Below are positions 8,265-17,060 of a stretch of DNA of 64,000 bases, piece after piece. Within the stretch, counting starts at the first letter, position 1. Each line of letters opens with the position of its first letter. This stretch comes from Bacillus_AD sp047238185 (GTDB lineage: Bacteria > Bacillota > Bacilli > Bacillales > DSM-1321). The position numbers and the translations under genes were made by a program. The stretch covers positions 992,001 to 1,056,000 of the forward strand of contig NZ_JBDFMI010000001.1 in assembly GCF_047238185.1 (NCBI RefSeq). The letters run 5' to 3'. Under the pieces are notes generated by a model. That model was not told where the DNA came from and did not search any database. It worked only from the letters and a program-made list of their open reading frames with translations.

Positions 8265-8579
8265 CATCCAGCTGCAAGCGCCATCCCCTCGAGGTCTTAA
8301 GCCAATCTCTGTTAAAGGCAACCCCAGCCTTTAAGCAGAGCCCGCCTTAAGCTGGTCGGGGATAACCGGCGCTTTCCGCTTTTGGTTCATCCAGCTGCAA
8401 GCGCCATCCCCTCGAGGTCTTAAGCCAATCTCTGTTAAAGGCAACCCCAGCCTTTAAGCAGAGCCCGCCTTAAGCTGGTCGGGGATAACCGGCGCTTTCC
8501 GCTTTTGGTTCATCCAGCTGCAAGCGCCATCCCCTCGAGGTCTTAAGCCAATCTCTGTTAAAGGCAAACCCCAGCCTTA
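8265..8579. repeat. Tandem 123-bp structured intergenic repeat, 2.6 copies
   Basis: Copies start at 8265, 8388 and 8511, an exact 123-bp period; the third is cut at about 8579 and carries one inserted A. Copies 1 and 2 appear identical. Each unit is a long imperfect inverted repeat: GCGCCATCCCC near the left end answers GGGGATAACCGGCGC near the right, and CTCTGTTAAAGGC answers GCCTTTAAGCAGAG in the middle, so a transcript would fold into one long hairpin. It contains no reading frame of note. From memory, related GC-rich intergenic elements are frequent in Bacillaceae genomes, but I cannot verify copy number here. Confidence 0.9.
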
Positions 8580-8703
8580 GGGCCAGTTCATATGTGGGTA
8601 AACGGTCCCAGAAGCATGTGTTTCATATTTTTGGATAATCATGGGAAGGAAATTCAGCTCGAACCGCCAATTAATTAGTAAGTCGGCTCAAAGGGAGATG
8701 ATG

Positions 8704-9366
8704 ATGATTCAGTCAGTATGGTTAAATAAGAAATGGGTTACACTGGGCGACTCTATCACATGGCAGGATGGGCATCCATATCCGGAAACCACAAAGATAG
8801 CAAGAGGATATCAAACGGTTATACGGGAACAACTAGGGTTTTCTGAAGTGCTGAATAAAGGGATTTCAGGAAGGCCGATGGCCAATGGCACAAAAAATGG
8901 ACCTGGAACCAATGCAACAGGTAAAACAATAGAGTATACAAACTTTGATTTAGTCACAATTGCTGCAGGAACAAATGACTTTAGATTGGATGTGCCTATT
9001 GGACATGAACAGCAAGGAGAGGCTGATACAAACACGTTTCAAGGCGCATACCATGATTTAATGCAGTATATTCTAGATAAAAATCCCGGTATCAGAATTG
9101 TTTTGTTTACACCTCTTCAGAGAAATAAGGCTTTTTATGATGTCAATTATGTCAATCAAGCAGGCTATACATTAAAAAACTATGTACAAACAATAAAAGA
9201 AATAGGGGATCAGTATAGTGTTCCTGTGTGTGATATGTATGGGAACAGTGGTTTTACAGAAAAAACAATGAGAGAATTCACAATCGATGGCCTTCATCCG
9301 AATGCAAGAGGATATGAAAGGATGGGGAATTATGGAGCTGCCTTTTTACAGTCGATAGGCTGTTGA
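8704..9366 (+). CDS. SGNH/GDSL-family hydrolase
   Basis: A 220-residue lipase/esterase-type hydrolase. Block I is LGDSIT with nucleophile Ser17, block II has NKGISG at 52-57, block III has GTND with Asn91, and block V has DGLHPN with Asp195 and His198. The catalytic set is therefore complete. There is no signal peptide, so it acts inside the cell, perhaps removing acetyl or acyl groups from an imported compound. The start at 8704 is the last of three consecutive ATG codons and has AAAGGGAG (8690-8697) at good spacing. It precedes the catabolic island but is separated from it by a very strong terminator, so any link is only suggestive. Confidence 0.88.
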   Translation: MIQSVWLNKKWVTLGDSITWQDGHPYPETTKIARGYQTVIREQLGFSEVLNKGISGRPMANGTKNGPGTNATGKTIEYTNFDLVTIAAGTNDFRLDVPIGHEQQGEADTNTFQGAYHDLMQYILDKNPGIRIVLFTPLQRNKAFYDVNYVNQAGYTLKNYVQTIKEIGDQYSVPVCDMYGNSGFTEKTMREFTIDGLHPNARGYERMGNYGAAFLQSIGC

Positions 9367-9414
9367 TGTAAAGAGGCAGCTTGCTCTCCCGCCCTGTTAA
9401 ATAACATATAATTC

Positions 9415-9467
9415 AAACAGGAAAATGGACCGCACTGTAAATTAGGCGGTCCATTTTCCTGTTTTTT
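9415..9467 (+). terminator. Strong Rho-independent terminator
   Basis: A perfect 19-bp stem (9415-9433 with 9446-9464), 12-nt loop and T-run make this one of the strongest terminators in the window. It isolates the island on its left side. From 9468 to 9685 I see only an AT-rich promoter region. Confidence 0.95.
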
Positions 9468-9639
9468 AAAAGAACATAAGGAGTATTGGTTCTTTGTTGG
9501 TTCATAAATCCTACATAAATGAGAGTAAAATTGCATGCAATGTATAAAAATTAAACAAAAGTATGAGTTGAACTAGGAAAATGGAGTTAATTTTAAAAAT
9601 ATTCAAAAAATAATTGTAATTTTTTTGAAGAAAAGCTAG

Positions 9640-9664
9640 TATTATATAAACCAGATATGAACCA
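9640..9664 (+). promoter_or_regulatory. Promoter region and shared operator motif of the first island operon
   Basis: Just after a TATTAT -10-like element lies ATAAACCAGATATGAACCA (9646-9664), two near-identical 9-mers, AT(A/G)AACCA(G/A), repeated with an 11-bp period. The same motif recurs at 14649-14668 before the second operon, so it is the best candidate for the binding site of the island's GntR-type regulator. Confidence 0.6.
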
Positions 9665-9685
9665 AAGAGGAGGGGGGAGGCCAGG

Positions 9686-10549
9686 ATGAAATTAGGAGTA
9701 AGTTCTTACAGTCTGCATCAAGCTATGCTTAAAAAAGAAATGACATTTTTGGAGTCAATCTCATGGGTTAAAGAGAATGGCGGAGATCATTTTGAAGTGG
9801 TTCCTATTCATTTTGACTTAGTTGAGCAGCCTGAATTAATCCCGTCTATAAGATCAAAAGCGGCAAGTGAAGCAATTGAACTATCTAATTATGCAATTGG
9901 AGCCAATTTTATTCAGCCCACTGAATCAGCATATAAAGAGGAAATCAATCGAGTAAAAAAGCATGTGGAAGCAGTAAAAGAGCTGGGGATCCATCATATG
10001 AGGCATGATGTGGCATCAAGGCCAATTCGTGATACGCATATTCAACAATATTATGAAGATTTGCCCCTGCTGGTCAGGGCCTGCCAGGAAGTAGCGGATT
10101 ATGCTAAGCAATTCGGCATCACAACAAGTGTGGAGAATCACGGGTATTACTTGCAGGCCAGTGATCGGGTCCAGCTCCTAGTTCAGCTAGTCAATAGAGA
10201 AAATTTTAAAACAACCCTTGATATAGGCAACTTTCTATGTGTGGATGAAAATCCTGTGCATGCGGTGATGAACAATCTTCCATTTGCCTCATTTATCCAT
10301 ATAAAAGACTTTTATTATCGTAAAACAAATGCGGAAATGGGGGAGGGCTGGTTTCAATCTAAAAGTGGCCATTCATTAATGGGAGCGATTGCAGGAGCTG
10401 GAGATATGGATATGGCTGCAATCATGGGCTTGATTAAACAATCAAATTATGTGGGCGCTCTTTCGTTGGAATTTGAAGGCATAGAGGATTGCATGCTTGG
10501 AGTCACGGAAGGCCTCAAACATATTCGACGGATATGGAATCAGGTGTAG
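9686..10549 (+). CDS. Sugar phosphate isomerase/epimerase-type TIM-barrel enzyme
   Basis: A 287-residue member of the xylose-isomerase-like/AP-endonuclease-2 barrel family, which uses a divalent metal to isomerise, epimerise or dehydrate sugars and inosose-type keto compounds. Candidate metal ligands, in order, are Glu150 (SVENHG), Asp179 (TLDIGN), His205 (FIHIKD) and Glu262 or Glu264 (SLEFEG). It opens the first island operon, with GGAGGGGGGAGG as ribosome-binding site, and is followed 3 nt later by a Gfo/Idh/MocA dehydrogenase. In 3-keto-sugar pathways such as levoglucosan or C-glycoside catabolism, this pairing acts on the keto intermediate. A similar role here is inference. Confidence 0.85.
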   Translation: MKLGVSSYSLHQAMLKKEMTFLESISWVKENGGDHFEVVPIHFDLVEQPELIPSIRSKAASEAIELSNYAIGANFIQPTESAYKEEINRVKKHVEAVKELGIHHMRHDVASRPIRDTHIQQYYEDLPLLVRACQEVADYAKQFGITTSVENHGYYLQASDRVQLLVQLVNRENFKTTLDIGNFLCVDENPVHAVMNNLPFASFIHIKDFYYRKTNAEMGEGWFQSKSGHSLMGAIAGAGDMDMAAIMGLIKQSNYVGALSLEFEGIEDCMLGVTEGLKHIRRIWNQV

Positions 10550-10552
10550 CAT

Positions 10553-11617
10553 ATGGGAGAAGAACAAGTAAGGATTGGCATAATAGGAGCCGGTTCCATA
10601 TCAGATATCCACATTAGGGGTTATCAGGAGGATAAGAGATCGAAGGTAATGGCCATTTGCGATCAGAATATCGGAAGAGCAAGGGAAAAGGCGCAAACAT
10701 ATGGGGTTCCCCATTGGTATCAAAGCCATAAAGACATACTGGCCCGTAAAGATATAGATGCAATCGTTATTTGTACATACAACGCCACACATGCTCAAAT
10801 AGCGGTTGATGCATTAGAAAGCCAAAAGCATGTCTTTGTGGAAAAACCTTTATGCATATCTTATGAAGAAGCTAAACAAATAGAGTCGGCTGCAAAGAAA
10901 AGCGGAAAACAACTTCAGGTAGGCTTTGTCAGAAGATTTGATTCAAAGGTAGAAAAGATAAAGGAAATCATTGATTGCGGCGGTATTGGAGACATATATT
11001 ACGCCAAAATGACCGCTCTGCGGAGATTGGGGAATCCAGGCGGATGGTTTGCGGATAAAGAAAAATCCGGTGGAGGGCCAATAATAGATGTCGGAATCCA
11101 TTTGCTGGATTTATGCATATACCTTATGGGATCCCCTAAGGTTAAGACAGTTAGAGGTGCCACATATAATAAGCTTGGCAACAGACATCATATAAAAAAT
11201 GTATCTTATTATACAGCAGCCGATTACACACACCATACAAATACGGTTGAAGATCTGGCCGCAGCTCTGATTCGATTTGAGAATGGTGCCTGTTTACTTA
11301 TGGAAACCAGTTATACATTGCATGCAAGCAAGGATGAAACGTCATGTACACTATTTGGGGATAAAGGAGGGGTGGAAGTAGAGCCGGAGTTTATTATCTC
11401 AACCGATCGGAATAACCTCATTCTGAATGCTTATCCACAGATTGATAATGGACATTCAAATCTACTGACTGCCTATACGAAGCAAATTGAAGGATTCATA
11501 GAATGCTGTATATCAGGAAGTGATCCCAGGCATTCTGCCAGTGATAGCCTGTTACTCATGAAAATAATTAGCGCTATCTATGAATCGGCGGAAACAGGCA
11601 GGGAAATATTCTTTTGA
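10553..11617 (+). CDS. Gfo/Idh/MocA-family NAD(P)-dependent oxidoreductase (paralogue 1)
   Basis: A 354-residue dehydrogenase with an N-terminal Rossmann fold (IGIIGAGSISDIH, residues 8-20), the family signature Glu97-Lys98-Pro99 with the catalytic lysine, and the second motif GGGPIIDVGIH holding Asp179 and His183. It should oxidise or reduce a sugar or polyol hydroxyl. It is strikingly similar to the gene at 20348 (shared RRLGNPGGWF, SGGGP-ID-GIH and AADY segments), so the two halves of the island each hold one copy. Start and previous stop are 3 nt apart, implying translational coupling; the only ribosome-binding site is a weak AGGTG. Confidence 0.9.
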   Translation: MGEEQVRIGIIGAGSISDIHIRGYQEDKRSKVMAICDQNIGRAREKAQTYGVPHWYQSHKDILARKDIDAIVICTYNATHAQIAVDALESQKHVFVEKPLCISYEEAKQIESAAKKSGKQLQVGFVRRFDSKVEKIKEIIDCGGIGDIYYAKMTALRRLGNPGGWFADKEKSGGGPIIDVGIHLLDLCIYLMGSPKVKTVRGATYNKLGNRHHIKNVSYYTAADYTHHTNTVEDLAAALIRFENGACLLMETSYTLHASKDETSCTLFGDKGGVEVEPEFIISTDRNNLILNAYPQIDNGHSNLLTAYTKQIEGFIECCISGSDPRHSASDSLLLMKIISAIYESAETGREIFF

Positions 11618-11632
11618 AATAAGGAGGAAGAT

Positions 11633-12649
11633 ATGAAAACGATAGAAGAATTGGAAGATTTGCTGTCGAAACCATCCGAAATGCTCATTGAAGATATGAA
11701 AAAATTGGATGGTGACCTGTTGATTTTAGGCATAGGAGGAAAGATGGGCCCGACTCTCGGAAAAATGGCGAAAAGGGCAATAGATGAAGCGAAAGTATCC
11801 AAAAGAGTAATAGGCGTATCCCGGTTCTCCGACGAAAGAGTGCGTGCAGACCTGGAAGCATCAGGGATAGAAACCATTCGTGCAGACTTATTGAACGAAG
11901 AAGAATTAAAGCAGCTGCCAAAGGTTAAAAACATTATTTTTATGGCCGGCAAAAAATTTGGAACAAAGGATCATGAACATTTTACATGGGCAATGAATAC
12001 ATATTTGCCGGGAAGGGTGGCAGAATGCTTTAAACATTCAAGAATAGTGGCTTTTTCATCCGGAAATGTGTATCCGCTTACATCGTTGAAGGGCGAAGAA
12101 TGTAGTGAAGAATTTCAAGTGAATCCGATCGGCGAATATGCCCAGTCCTGCCTGGGGAGAGAAAGGATCATGACCTATTTTTCACAAATGAATAATACCC
12201 CGCTTTTATTGTTCAGGTTGAACTATGCGATCGATTTACGGTATGGAGTGGTTTTAGAGATTGCTAAAAAAGTATACAGCGGGCAGGAAATCGATTTGAA
12301 AATGGGGGCAGTAAATGTTATATGGCAAGGCGATGCAAATGAATATGCACTTCGCTCGCTATTGCATTGCAGCACGCCGCCGAAAGTGCTGAATATAACC
12401 GGACCCGAAAAAATATCAGTCCGTTGGCTGGCGAACGAGTTCGGGAAGAGATTCAATAAAGAAGCCCGCTTTACTTCTGAAGAAGAAATGACTGCCTTAT
12501 TGAATAATGCATCCCAAGCCCACCAATTATTTGGATATCCCCGGGTTACTCTAAAGGATATGATTGATTGGACTGCTGGCTGGGTGAGTCATGAAGGTTC
12601 AGTATATGAAAAACCGACACATTTCCAGGAAAGGCAAGGGGCTTTTTAA
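11633..12649 (+). CDS. NAD-dependent epimerase/dehydratase-like SDR, altered active site
   Basis: A 338-residue extended short-chain dehydrogenase/reductase. The nucleotide-binding glycine motif is at 33-39 (GIGGKMG). SSGNVYP at 142-148 supplies the usual serine region. The catalytic Tyr169 is present in EYAQSCLGRER, but the lysine normally four residues later is Cys173, so the standard YxxxK pair is broken. Either the substrate chemistry differs or the protein is not a classical epimerase. The gene follows the dehydrogenase by 15 nt with AAGGAGG and is followed 1 nt later by a lyase homologue, clearly in one operon. Confidence 0.85.
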   Translation: MKTIEELEDLLSKPSEMLIEDMKKLDGDLLILGIGGKMGPTLGKMAKRAIDEAKVSKRVIGVSRFSDERVRADLEASGIETIRADLLNEEELKQLPKVKNIIFMAGKKFGTKDHEHFTWAMNTYLPGRVAECFKHSRIVAFSSGNVYPLTSLKGEECSEEFQVNPIGEYAQSCLGRERIMTYFSQMNNTPLLLFRLNYAIDLRYGVVLEIAKKVYSGQEIDLKMGAVNVIWQGDANEYALRSLLHCSTPPKVLNITGPEKISVRWLANEFGKRFNKEARFTSEEEMTALLNNASQAHQLFGYPRVTLKDMIDWTAGWVSHEGSVYEKPTHFQERQGAF

Positions 12650-12650
12650 T

Positions 12651-13721
12651 ATGATGGATCTTCTGGAAAAGAAATTGTTGAAAGAAGGCACTGTCATACC
12701 GGCCCATCCTCTGGCATTGACAGAACAGAGAGGGTTGGACGAACAATCCCAAAGGGCGCTGACAAGGTATTACATGGATGCAGGAGCCGGCGGCATTGCA
12801 GTAGGCGTCCATACGACACAATTTGAAATTAGAGACCCTACCTTTCAGCTGTTCGAAAAAGTCCTGGAGTTAGCGATGGAAGAAGTAGAAAATGCCCGTT
12901 TGCAAAGACCGTTCATAAAGGTGGCCGGTATATGCGGACCGGTTGAGCAAGCCGTCAAAGAGGCGGCATTTGCCGAAAGCATTGGTTATTCGATGGGACT
13001 TCTCAATATGGGGCATCTGGACAGCTATTCAGAAGAAGAATTGTTGGAGCGGGCGAGGGCAGTGGCGGATATTCTTCCTGTGTTCGGGTTTTACCTTCAG
13101 CCTGCCGTTGGAGGAAGAACATTAAGCTGCCATTTTTGGAGAGAATTTTCAAAAATAGAGAATGTGCATGCGATAAAAATAGCTCCTTTCGATCGATATA
13201 AGACACTTGAAGTGGTAAGGGCCGTATGCCAATCGCCAAGGAGGGATGAGATAGCCCTCTACACAGGGAATGACGATGCGATCATTCAGGATCTATTTTC
13301 CGTTTATAGGGTCAATGTTGATGGGGACTGGATTGAAAAAAGGATAGTTGGCGGATTGCTAGGGCATTGGGCAGTCTGGACAAAGAAGGCAGTTGAATTG
13401 TTCGAGAATGTGAAAGCAGCCAGGTTAAAAAAGTCCATTCCTGTGGAGTGGCTTATGAAAGCAACAGAAATAACCGATGCGAATGCAGTGTTATTTGATT
13501 CAAGCAATCATTTTAAGGGCTGTATTGCCGGCATAAATGAAGTGTTGTCACGGCAAGGCCTGCTTCGGGGAAATTGGTGCCTAAATCCCAATGAGAAGCT
13601 GAGCCCAGGGCAATCAGAGGCAATCAGTAGGATATACCGGGATTACCCTTATATGAATGACGATCCATTTATCGCAGAAAACTTAGAGCGTTGGAGGAAA
13701 GAGACCCCTTGTCCAAAATAG
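12651..13721 (+). CDS. DapA/DHDPS-superfamily lyase-aldolase
   Basis: A 356-residue TIM-barrel protein of the dihydrodipicolinate synthase / N-acetylneuraminate lyase superfamily. These enzymes form a Schiff base with a keto acid and cleave or join a C-C bond. Lys176 (HAIKIAPF) is the expected Schiff-base lysine and Tyr148 in GFYLQP takes the place of the family's YNxP tyrosine. It is longer than DapA (about 290 residues), with an extra C-terminal part. The start at 12651 lies 1 nt past the previous stop with AAGGGG upstream; an in-frame ATG at 12591 would overlap the previous gene by 59 nt. Probable role: cleaving a 2-keto sugar acid made by the island's oxidoreductases. Confidence 0.82.
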   Translation: MMDLLEKKLLKEGTVIPAHPLALTEQRGLDEQSQRALTRYYMDAGAGGIAVGVHTTQFEIRDPTFQLFEKVLELAMEEVENARLQRPFIKVAGICGPVEQAVKEAAFAESIGYSMGLLNMGHLDSYSEEELLERARAVADILPVFGFYLQPAVGGRTLSCHFWREFSKIENVHAIKIAPFDRYKTLEVVRAVCQSPRRDEIALYTGNDDAIIQDLFSVYRVNVDGDWIEKRIVGGLLGHWAVWTKKAVELFENVKAARLKKSIPVEWLMKATEITDANAVLFDSSNHFKGCIAGINEVLSRQGLLRGNWCLNPNEKLSPGQSEAISRIYRDYPYMNDDPFIAENLERWRKETPCPK

Positions 13722-14596
13722 GAATAATCGGAACCGACTCTACACATGCCATTTCTTTTACTGAACAGCTGAATCATACACTCCATCCTTATCACATCCC
13801 TGGAGGGACTGTAATCGGCTTTTATCCGTCACGTTCCCCTGCTGGTACCCGACTTCATGAAAGGCAAATGGAAATAGAGGGAAAGCTAGCGAATAAACAT
13901 GGCGTGAAGCCTATCGATCGTATTCATGACATAGCAGAAATGTGTGACGCCTTTCTAGTATTGACGGTAGATCCATGTGAAAAAAGGGCACAGCTGAAAC
14001 AACTGCTGACCTATGGAAAGCCTATATTTGCTGATAAACCTATTTCATTATCTGTTGAAGAAGCGAACTGCATTTTTGAAGCAAAAACCCCCATCATGAG
14101 TTCTTCAGCCCTGCGGTTTGTAACGCCGTTCGAGGCCTTTAAAAAGACGATGGGCGGAAAGGAGGGAACGATAAGGCTTAACGGTCCCCTAAGCTTTCAT
14201 GCGGCCGTCCCCGGGTATTTTTGGTACGGAATCCATCTGGCGGAAATGGTAGTGTCTTTAAAGAAGGGATTGCCGGATGAAATGGCTGTTGAGCAGGATG
14301 GAAATAGAGAAATTGTGAATTGCTATTATGATCATCAGTTGATAAAAATGATATTTGAAAGCCAAAGTCCTTTTCGGTTGAATATGGATGGATATTCCAT
14401 GCCGTTAGATGCTGGCAGTGAACCTATATATACAGGTTTGTTGAGGGAAATTATGTCTTTTTTCAAAAGTGGCCAGTCGCCCGTGGCTAATGATGAGACT
14501 TTGGATATCATCCGAATGCTGAACAGAATCAATGGATTGAGCGGGGCATATGCCCAGTTTTTAAAAAGAAGATCTCTTGGCGAAAAATTAAACTGA
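13709..14596 (+). CDS. Gfo/Idh/MocA-family protein with degenerate second motif
   Basis: A 295-residue protein whose N-terminus reads KIGIIGTDSTHAISF in place of the usual GxGxxG, and whose lysine motif is ADKPISLSVEEA, so cofactor site and catalytic lysine are plausibly kept. The second motif, normally D-x3-H, reads GYFWYGIH: the histidine remains but the aspartate is missing. It is also about 50 residues shorter than usual. The TTG at 13709 lies 11 nt after GGAGG (13693-13697) and overlaps the previous gene by 13 nt. It is the last gene of the first operon; a new promoter region follows. It may have a changed reaction or serve as a subunit. Confidence 0.8.
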   Translation: MSKIGIIGTDSTHAISFTEQLNHTLHPYHIPGGTVIGFYPSRSPAGTRLHERQMEIEGKLANKHGVKPIDRIHDIAEMCDAFLVLTVDPCEKRAQLKQLLTYGKPIFADKPISLSVEEANCIFEAKTPIMSSSALRFVTPFEAFKKTMGGKEGTIRLNGPLSFHAAVPGYFWYGIHLAEMVVSLKKGLPDEMAVEQDGNREIVNCYYDHQLIKMIFESQSPFRLNMDGYSMPLDAGSEPIYTGLLREIMSFFKSGQSPVANDETLDIIRMLNRINGLSGAYAQFLKRRSLGEKLN

Positions 14597-14622
14597 ATTT
14601 TAAAAAAATAAATTAACGAAAT

Positions 14623-14668
14623 TTGTTAATCTGATTACCGTGAGTTGTATGAACCAGATATGAACCAG
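14623..14668 (+). promoter_or_regulatory. Promoter region and shared operator motif of the second island operon
   Basis: TTGTTA at 14623-14628 may serve as -35, lying within the inverted repeat TTAAC-N7-GTTAA (14613-14629). The motif ATGAACCAGATATGAACCAG (14649-14668) is an exact 9-bp direct repeat with an 11-bp period and matches 9646-9664. Its position at or just after the start of transcription suits repression. Confidence 0.6.
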
Positions 14669-14687
14669 TTAAAAGAGGAGGGTTTTC

Positions 14688-15962
14688 ATGAAGAAGAAAA
14701 AGAGTTTTTATCTAATTTTGGCCTTGGTATTTTTGTTGCTTTTAACGGCGTGTTCAGATAAGGATGAGAAAACGTCATCTGATGGGGAAGGGAAGAACTT
14801 TTCGGGAACCTTAACAGTCTGGACCCATCCCTTTGTTGCATCTGATTTAAAAGATCAACAGACTGCGGTATTTGAAGATATGGCAAAACAGTTTAAAAAG
14901 AAATATCCGAAGGCAAAAGTAAAGTTCGAGGAAATTCCATGGGCAAACCGTGAGACAAAAATTTTGACTGCGCTCGCAGCCAATAAAGGGCCTGATGTGT
15001 TTTATTTAATACCTGATATGATGGCGCAGTTTGCAAGTAAAAATGTGCTGACGCCCATCACTAAATTAATTGGCAATGATTTTGATAAAGATGATTTTCC
15101 TAAGAGCTCATTGGACGCAGTAACCTATGACGGAGAAATGTATGGAGTGCCAATCCTGCATGAAGTACAGTCAATGGTCTACAATACAAAAATTCTAGAA
15201 GAGGTGGGCGGAGATAAAAATGCACTTCCACAAACGTGGGAGGAATTCGATAAGCTTGCTGAAAAAGCAGTGGAAAAAGGCTATTTCGCCAGAAACTTTG
15301 AAGGTGCAAATACGTTGAATTCCACTCTCTATCCATTGATTTGGCAGGCGGGCGGTGACATTATCGATAAAGACGGCAAGGTAGTGATCAATAATAAAAA
15401 AGGCGTAAAAGTATTTGAGATGATTCATGATTGGTATAAAAAAGGCTGGATTCCAAAGGATTCGACAACGGCACTCGATCATTTTACAGGCTTCCTGGAA
15501 GGGAAGGCGTTCTCCACCACAGCCACGGGCTTAACATTAAGCACCTTAAAGGAAAGAGGATTTAAGGATTATGTGCTTGGGCCTCCTTTAAAGGGTGAAA
15601 AACAATTGACGTTCGGAACGACAGGTATGTTTGTAGTCCCTTCCAACAGCAAACATAAAGAAGTGGCAGCCCAATTAGTCAAGGCAATGACAGATACAGA
15701 AGGTTCCAAGGCGTTCAACAAATTGACCAAGTATATACCAGCCCGGAAATCGGCTGCGGATATCTATAATGATGATTCGGAAATGAAGCAAATGACAGAA
15801 TGGCTGAAGTATACAAAGCCGGGAGTCATACATCCGGTAGCGCGTGAAATCATGCCGAAAGTCCAGGCTGAGCTTCAGGCTATGATGGAGGGAAGCAAGA
15901 CGCCGAAAGAGGCTGCAGATGCTTCCGCAGAAGCCATACAGGGAGAAATAGATAAACAATAA
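14688..15962 (+). CDS. Carbohydrate ABC transporter substrate-binding lipoprotein
   Basis: A 424-residue extracellular solute-binding protein of the family 1 (maltose/multiple-sugar) type. Residues 1-21 are a lipoprotein signal peptide with lipobox LTAC and lipidated Cys22, followed by a Ser/Asp/Lys-rich linker and the binding fold (TLTVWTHPF, FEEIPWANRETKILTALAANKGPDVFYL). It starts the second operon with AGAGGAGG. Two permeases follow. No ATPase gene lies nearby, so the importer probably uses a shared MsmX-type ATPase. The ligand should be the substrate of the island's enzymes. Confidence 0.93.
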   Translation: MKKKKSFYLILALVFLLLLTACSDKDEKTSSDGEGKNFSGTLTVWTHPFVASDLKDQQTAVFEDMAKQFKKKYPKAKVKFEEIPWANRETKILTALAANKGPDVFYLIPDMMAQFASKNVLTPITKLIGNDFDKDDFPKSSLDAVTYDGEMYGVPILHEVQSMVYNTKILEEVGGDKNALPQTWEEFDKLAEKAVEKGYFARNFEGANTLNSTLYPLIWQAGGDIIDKDGKVVINNKKGVKVFEMIHDWYKKGWIPKDSTTALDHFTGFLEGKAFSTTATGLTLSTLKERGFKDYVLGPPLKGEKQLTFGTTGMFVVPSNSKHKEVAAQLVKAMTDTEGSKAFNKLTKYIPARKSAADIYNDDSEMKQMTEWLKYTKPGVIHPVAREIMPKVQAELQAMMEGSKTPKEAADASAEAIQGEIDKQ

Positions 15963-16021
15963 AGTGAAATCAGACAACGTTGGGTAAAAAGCGAAACGAC
16001 CATACTAGAAGAAAATAATAC

Positions 16022-16079
16022 AGCTTCCATGGAATCGATTTTGCGAACTAAGCAAAAGCCATAAAGTGGAAGCTTTACT
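16022..16079 (+). terminator. Intra-operon hairpin, partial terminator
   Basis: AGCTTCCA (16022-16029) pairs with TGGAAGCT (16067-16074) over a 37-nt loop, followed by a T-rich stretch. Such a hairpin between binding-protein and permease genes commonly lowers downstream expression so that the binding protein is made in excess. Confidence 0.55.
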
Positions 16080-16098
16080 TTTTTAAGAAGGTGAGCGG

Positions 16099-17049
16099 AT
16101 GGCGGGAGAAATTAAAATAAATCCGATGCATGCAAATAAAAGGATATCGAATGAAACCCGAAAAGAAAAATTCAAAAGGAACTGGAATAAATACGGTTTA
16201 GTCTATATTTTTCTGATACCAATTATCATCCACTTTGCTGTATTTCAACTGTTTCCGATTCTATTTAGTTTTATCCTGACATTCACCAATTGGCCAGTCA
16301 TTGGTGAGCCGAAATTCATTGGTTTAAAGAACTGGCTGGCACTATTTAAAGATCCGCTGGCATGGAAAGCGCTTTGGAATACAGTTATTTTTTCCCTTTA
16401 TTATATAGTGCCGACCATGGTCATAGGATTAATCCTTGCTCTCATGATCAATACAGGGAAGAGAGGCACAGGCTTCTTCAAAGGGCTATTCTTTCTGCCT
16501 GTCGTCACCTCCTTTGTCGTCATATCAGGAATCTGGGAATGGCTATTCAAAGGAACGGAGTCCGGTTTGATCAATATGCTGCTGTCCGTATTCGGGATAG
16601 ATCCGCAGCTCTTCTTTTCAAGTTCCAGCCAGGCTATGATTGTGCTGGCGGGGCTGTCAATCTTCAAGGTTTGCGGCAGCACAATGATCTACTATTATGC
16701 CGGATTGCAGTCGATGCCGGAAGAGTTATATGAAGCAGCCAGAATCGATGGGGCATCATCTTGGAAAATATTTTGGAAGATTACTTTTCCACTGCTATTG
16801 CCCATCCATTTTTATGTTGCGATCATCACAACAATCGGCTCTTTCCAAATTTTTGATTCGGCATTCCTATTGACTGCAGGAGGCCCCAATTATGCCACTA
16901 CTACTATTGTCTACTATCTGTATCAGGAAGGATTTGTATCGCTAAGGCTTGGATATGCAAGTGTGTTGGCGTATGTCTTGTTCTTCATTATATTCATCAT
17001 TTCCATCATACAGAAAAAATTTCTGGGCAAGGAAACGACCTATAAATAA
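16099..17049 (+). CDS. Sugar ABC transporter permease, MalF/UgpA type
   Basis: A 316-residue inner-membrane protein with about six hydrophobic helices (first at about 35-60: YGLVYIFLIPIIIHFAVFQL). The permease signature is EELYEAARIDGASSWKIFWK near residues 208-227, where it contacts the ATPase. It sits between the binding protein and a second permease and together they form the importer. AAGAAGGTGAG is the ribosome-binding site. The first 30 residues are unusually basic and cytoplasmic. Confidence 0.93.
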   Translation: MAGEIKINPMHANKRISNETRKEKFKRNWNKYGLVYIFLIPIIIHFAVFQLFPILFSFILTFTNWPVIGEPKFIGLKNWLALFKDPLAWKALWNTVIFSLYYIVPTMVIGLILALMINTGKRGTGFFKGLFFLPVVTSFVVISGIWEWLFKGTESGLINMLLSVFGIDPQLFFSSSSQAMIVLAGLSIFKVCGSTMIYYYAGLQSMPEELYEAARIDGASSWKIFWKITFPLLLPIHFYVAIITTIGSFQIFDSAFLLTAGGPNYATTTIVYYLYQEGFVSLRLGYASVLAYVLFFIIFIISIIQKKFLGKETTYK

Positions 17050-17060
17050 GGAGGGAGCAG

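Noticed and set aside
8265..8579. CRISPR array
   Set aside because: The repeat is 123 bp, contiguous, with no spacers and no cas genes nearby.
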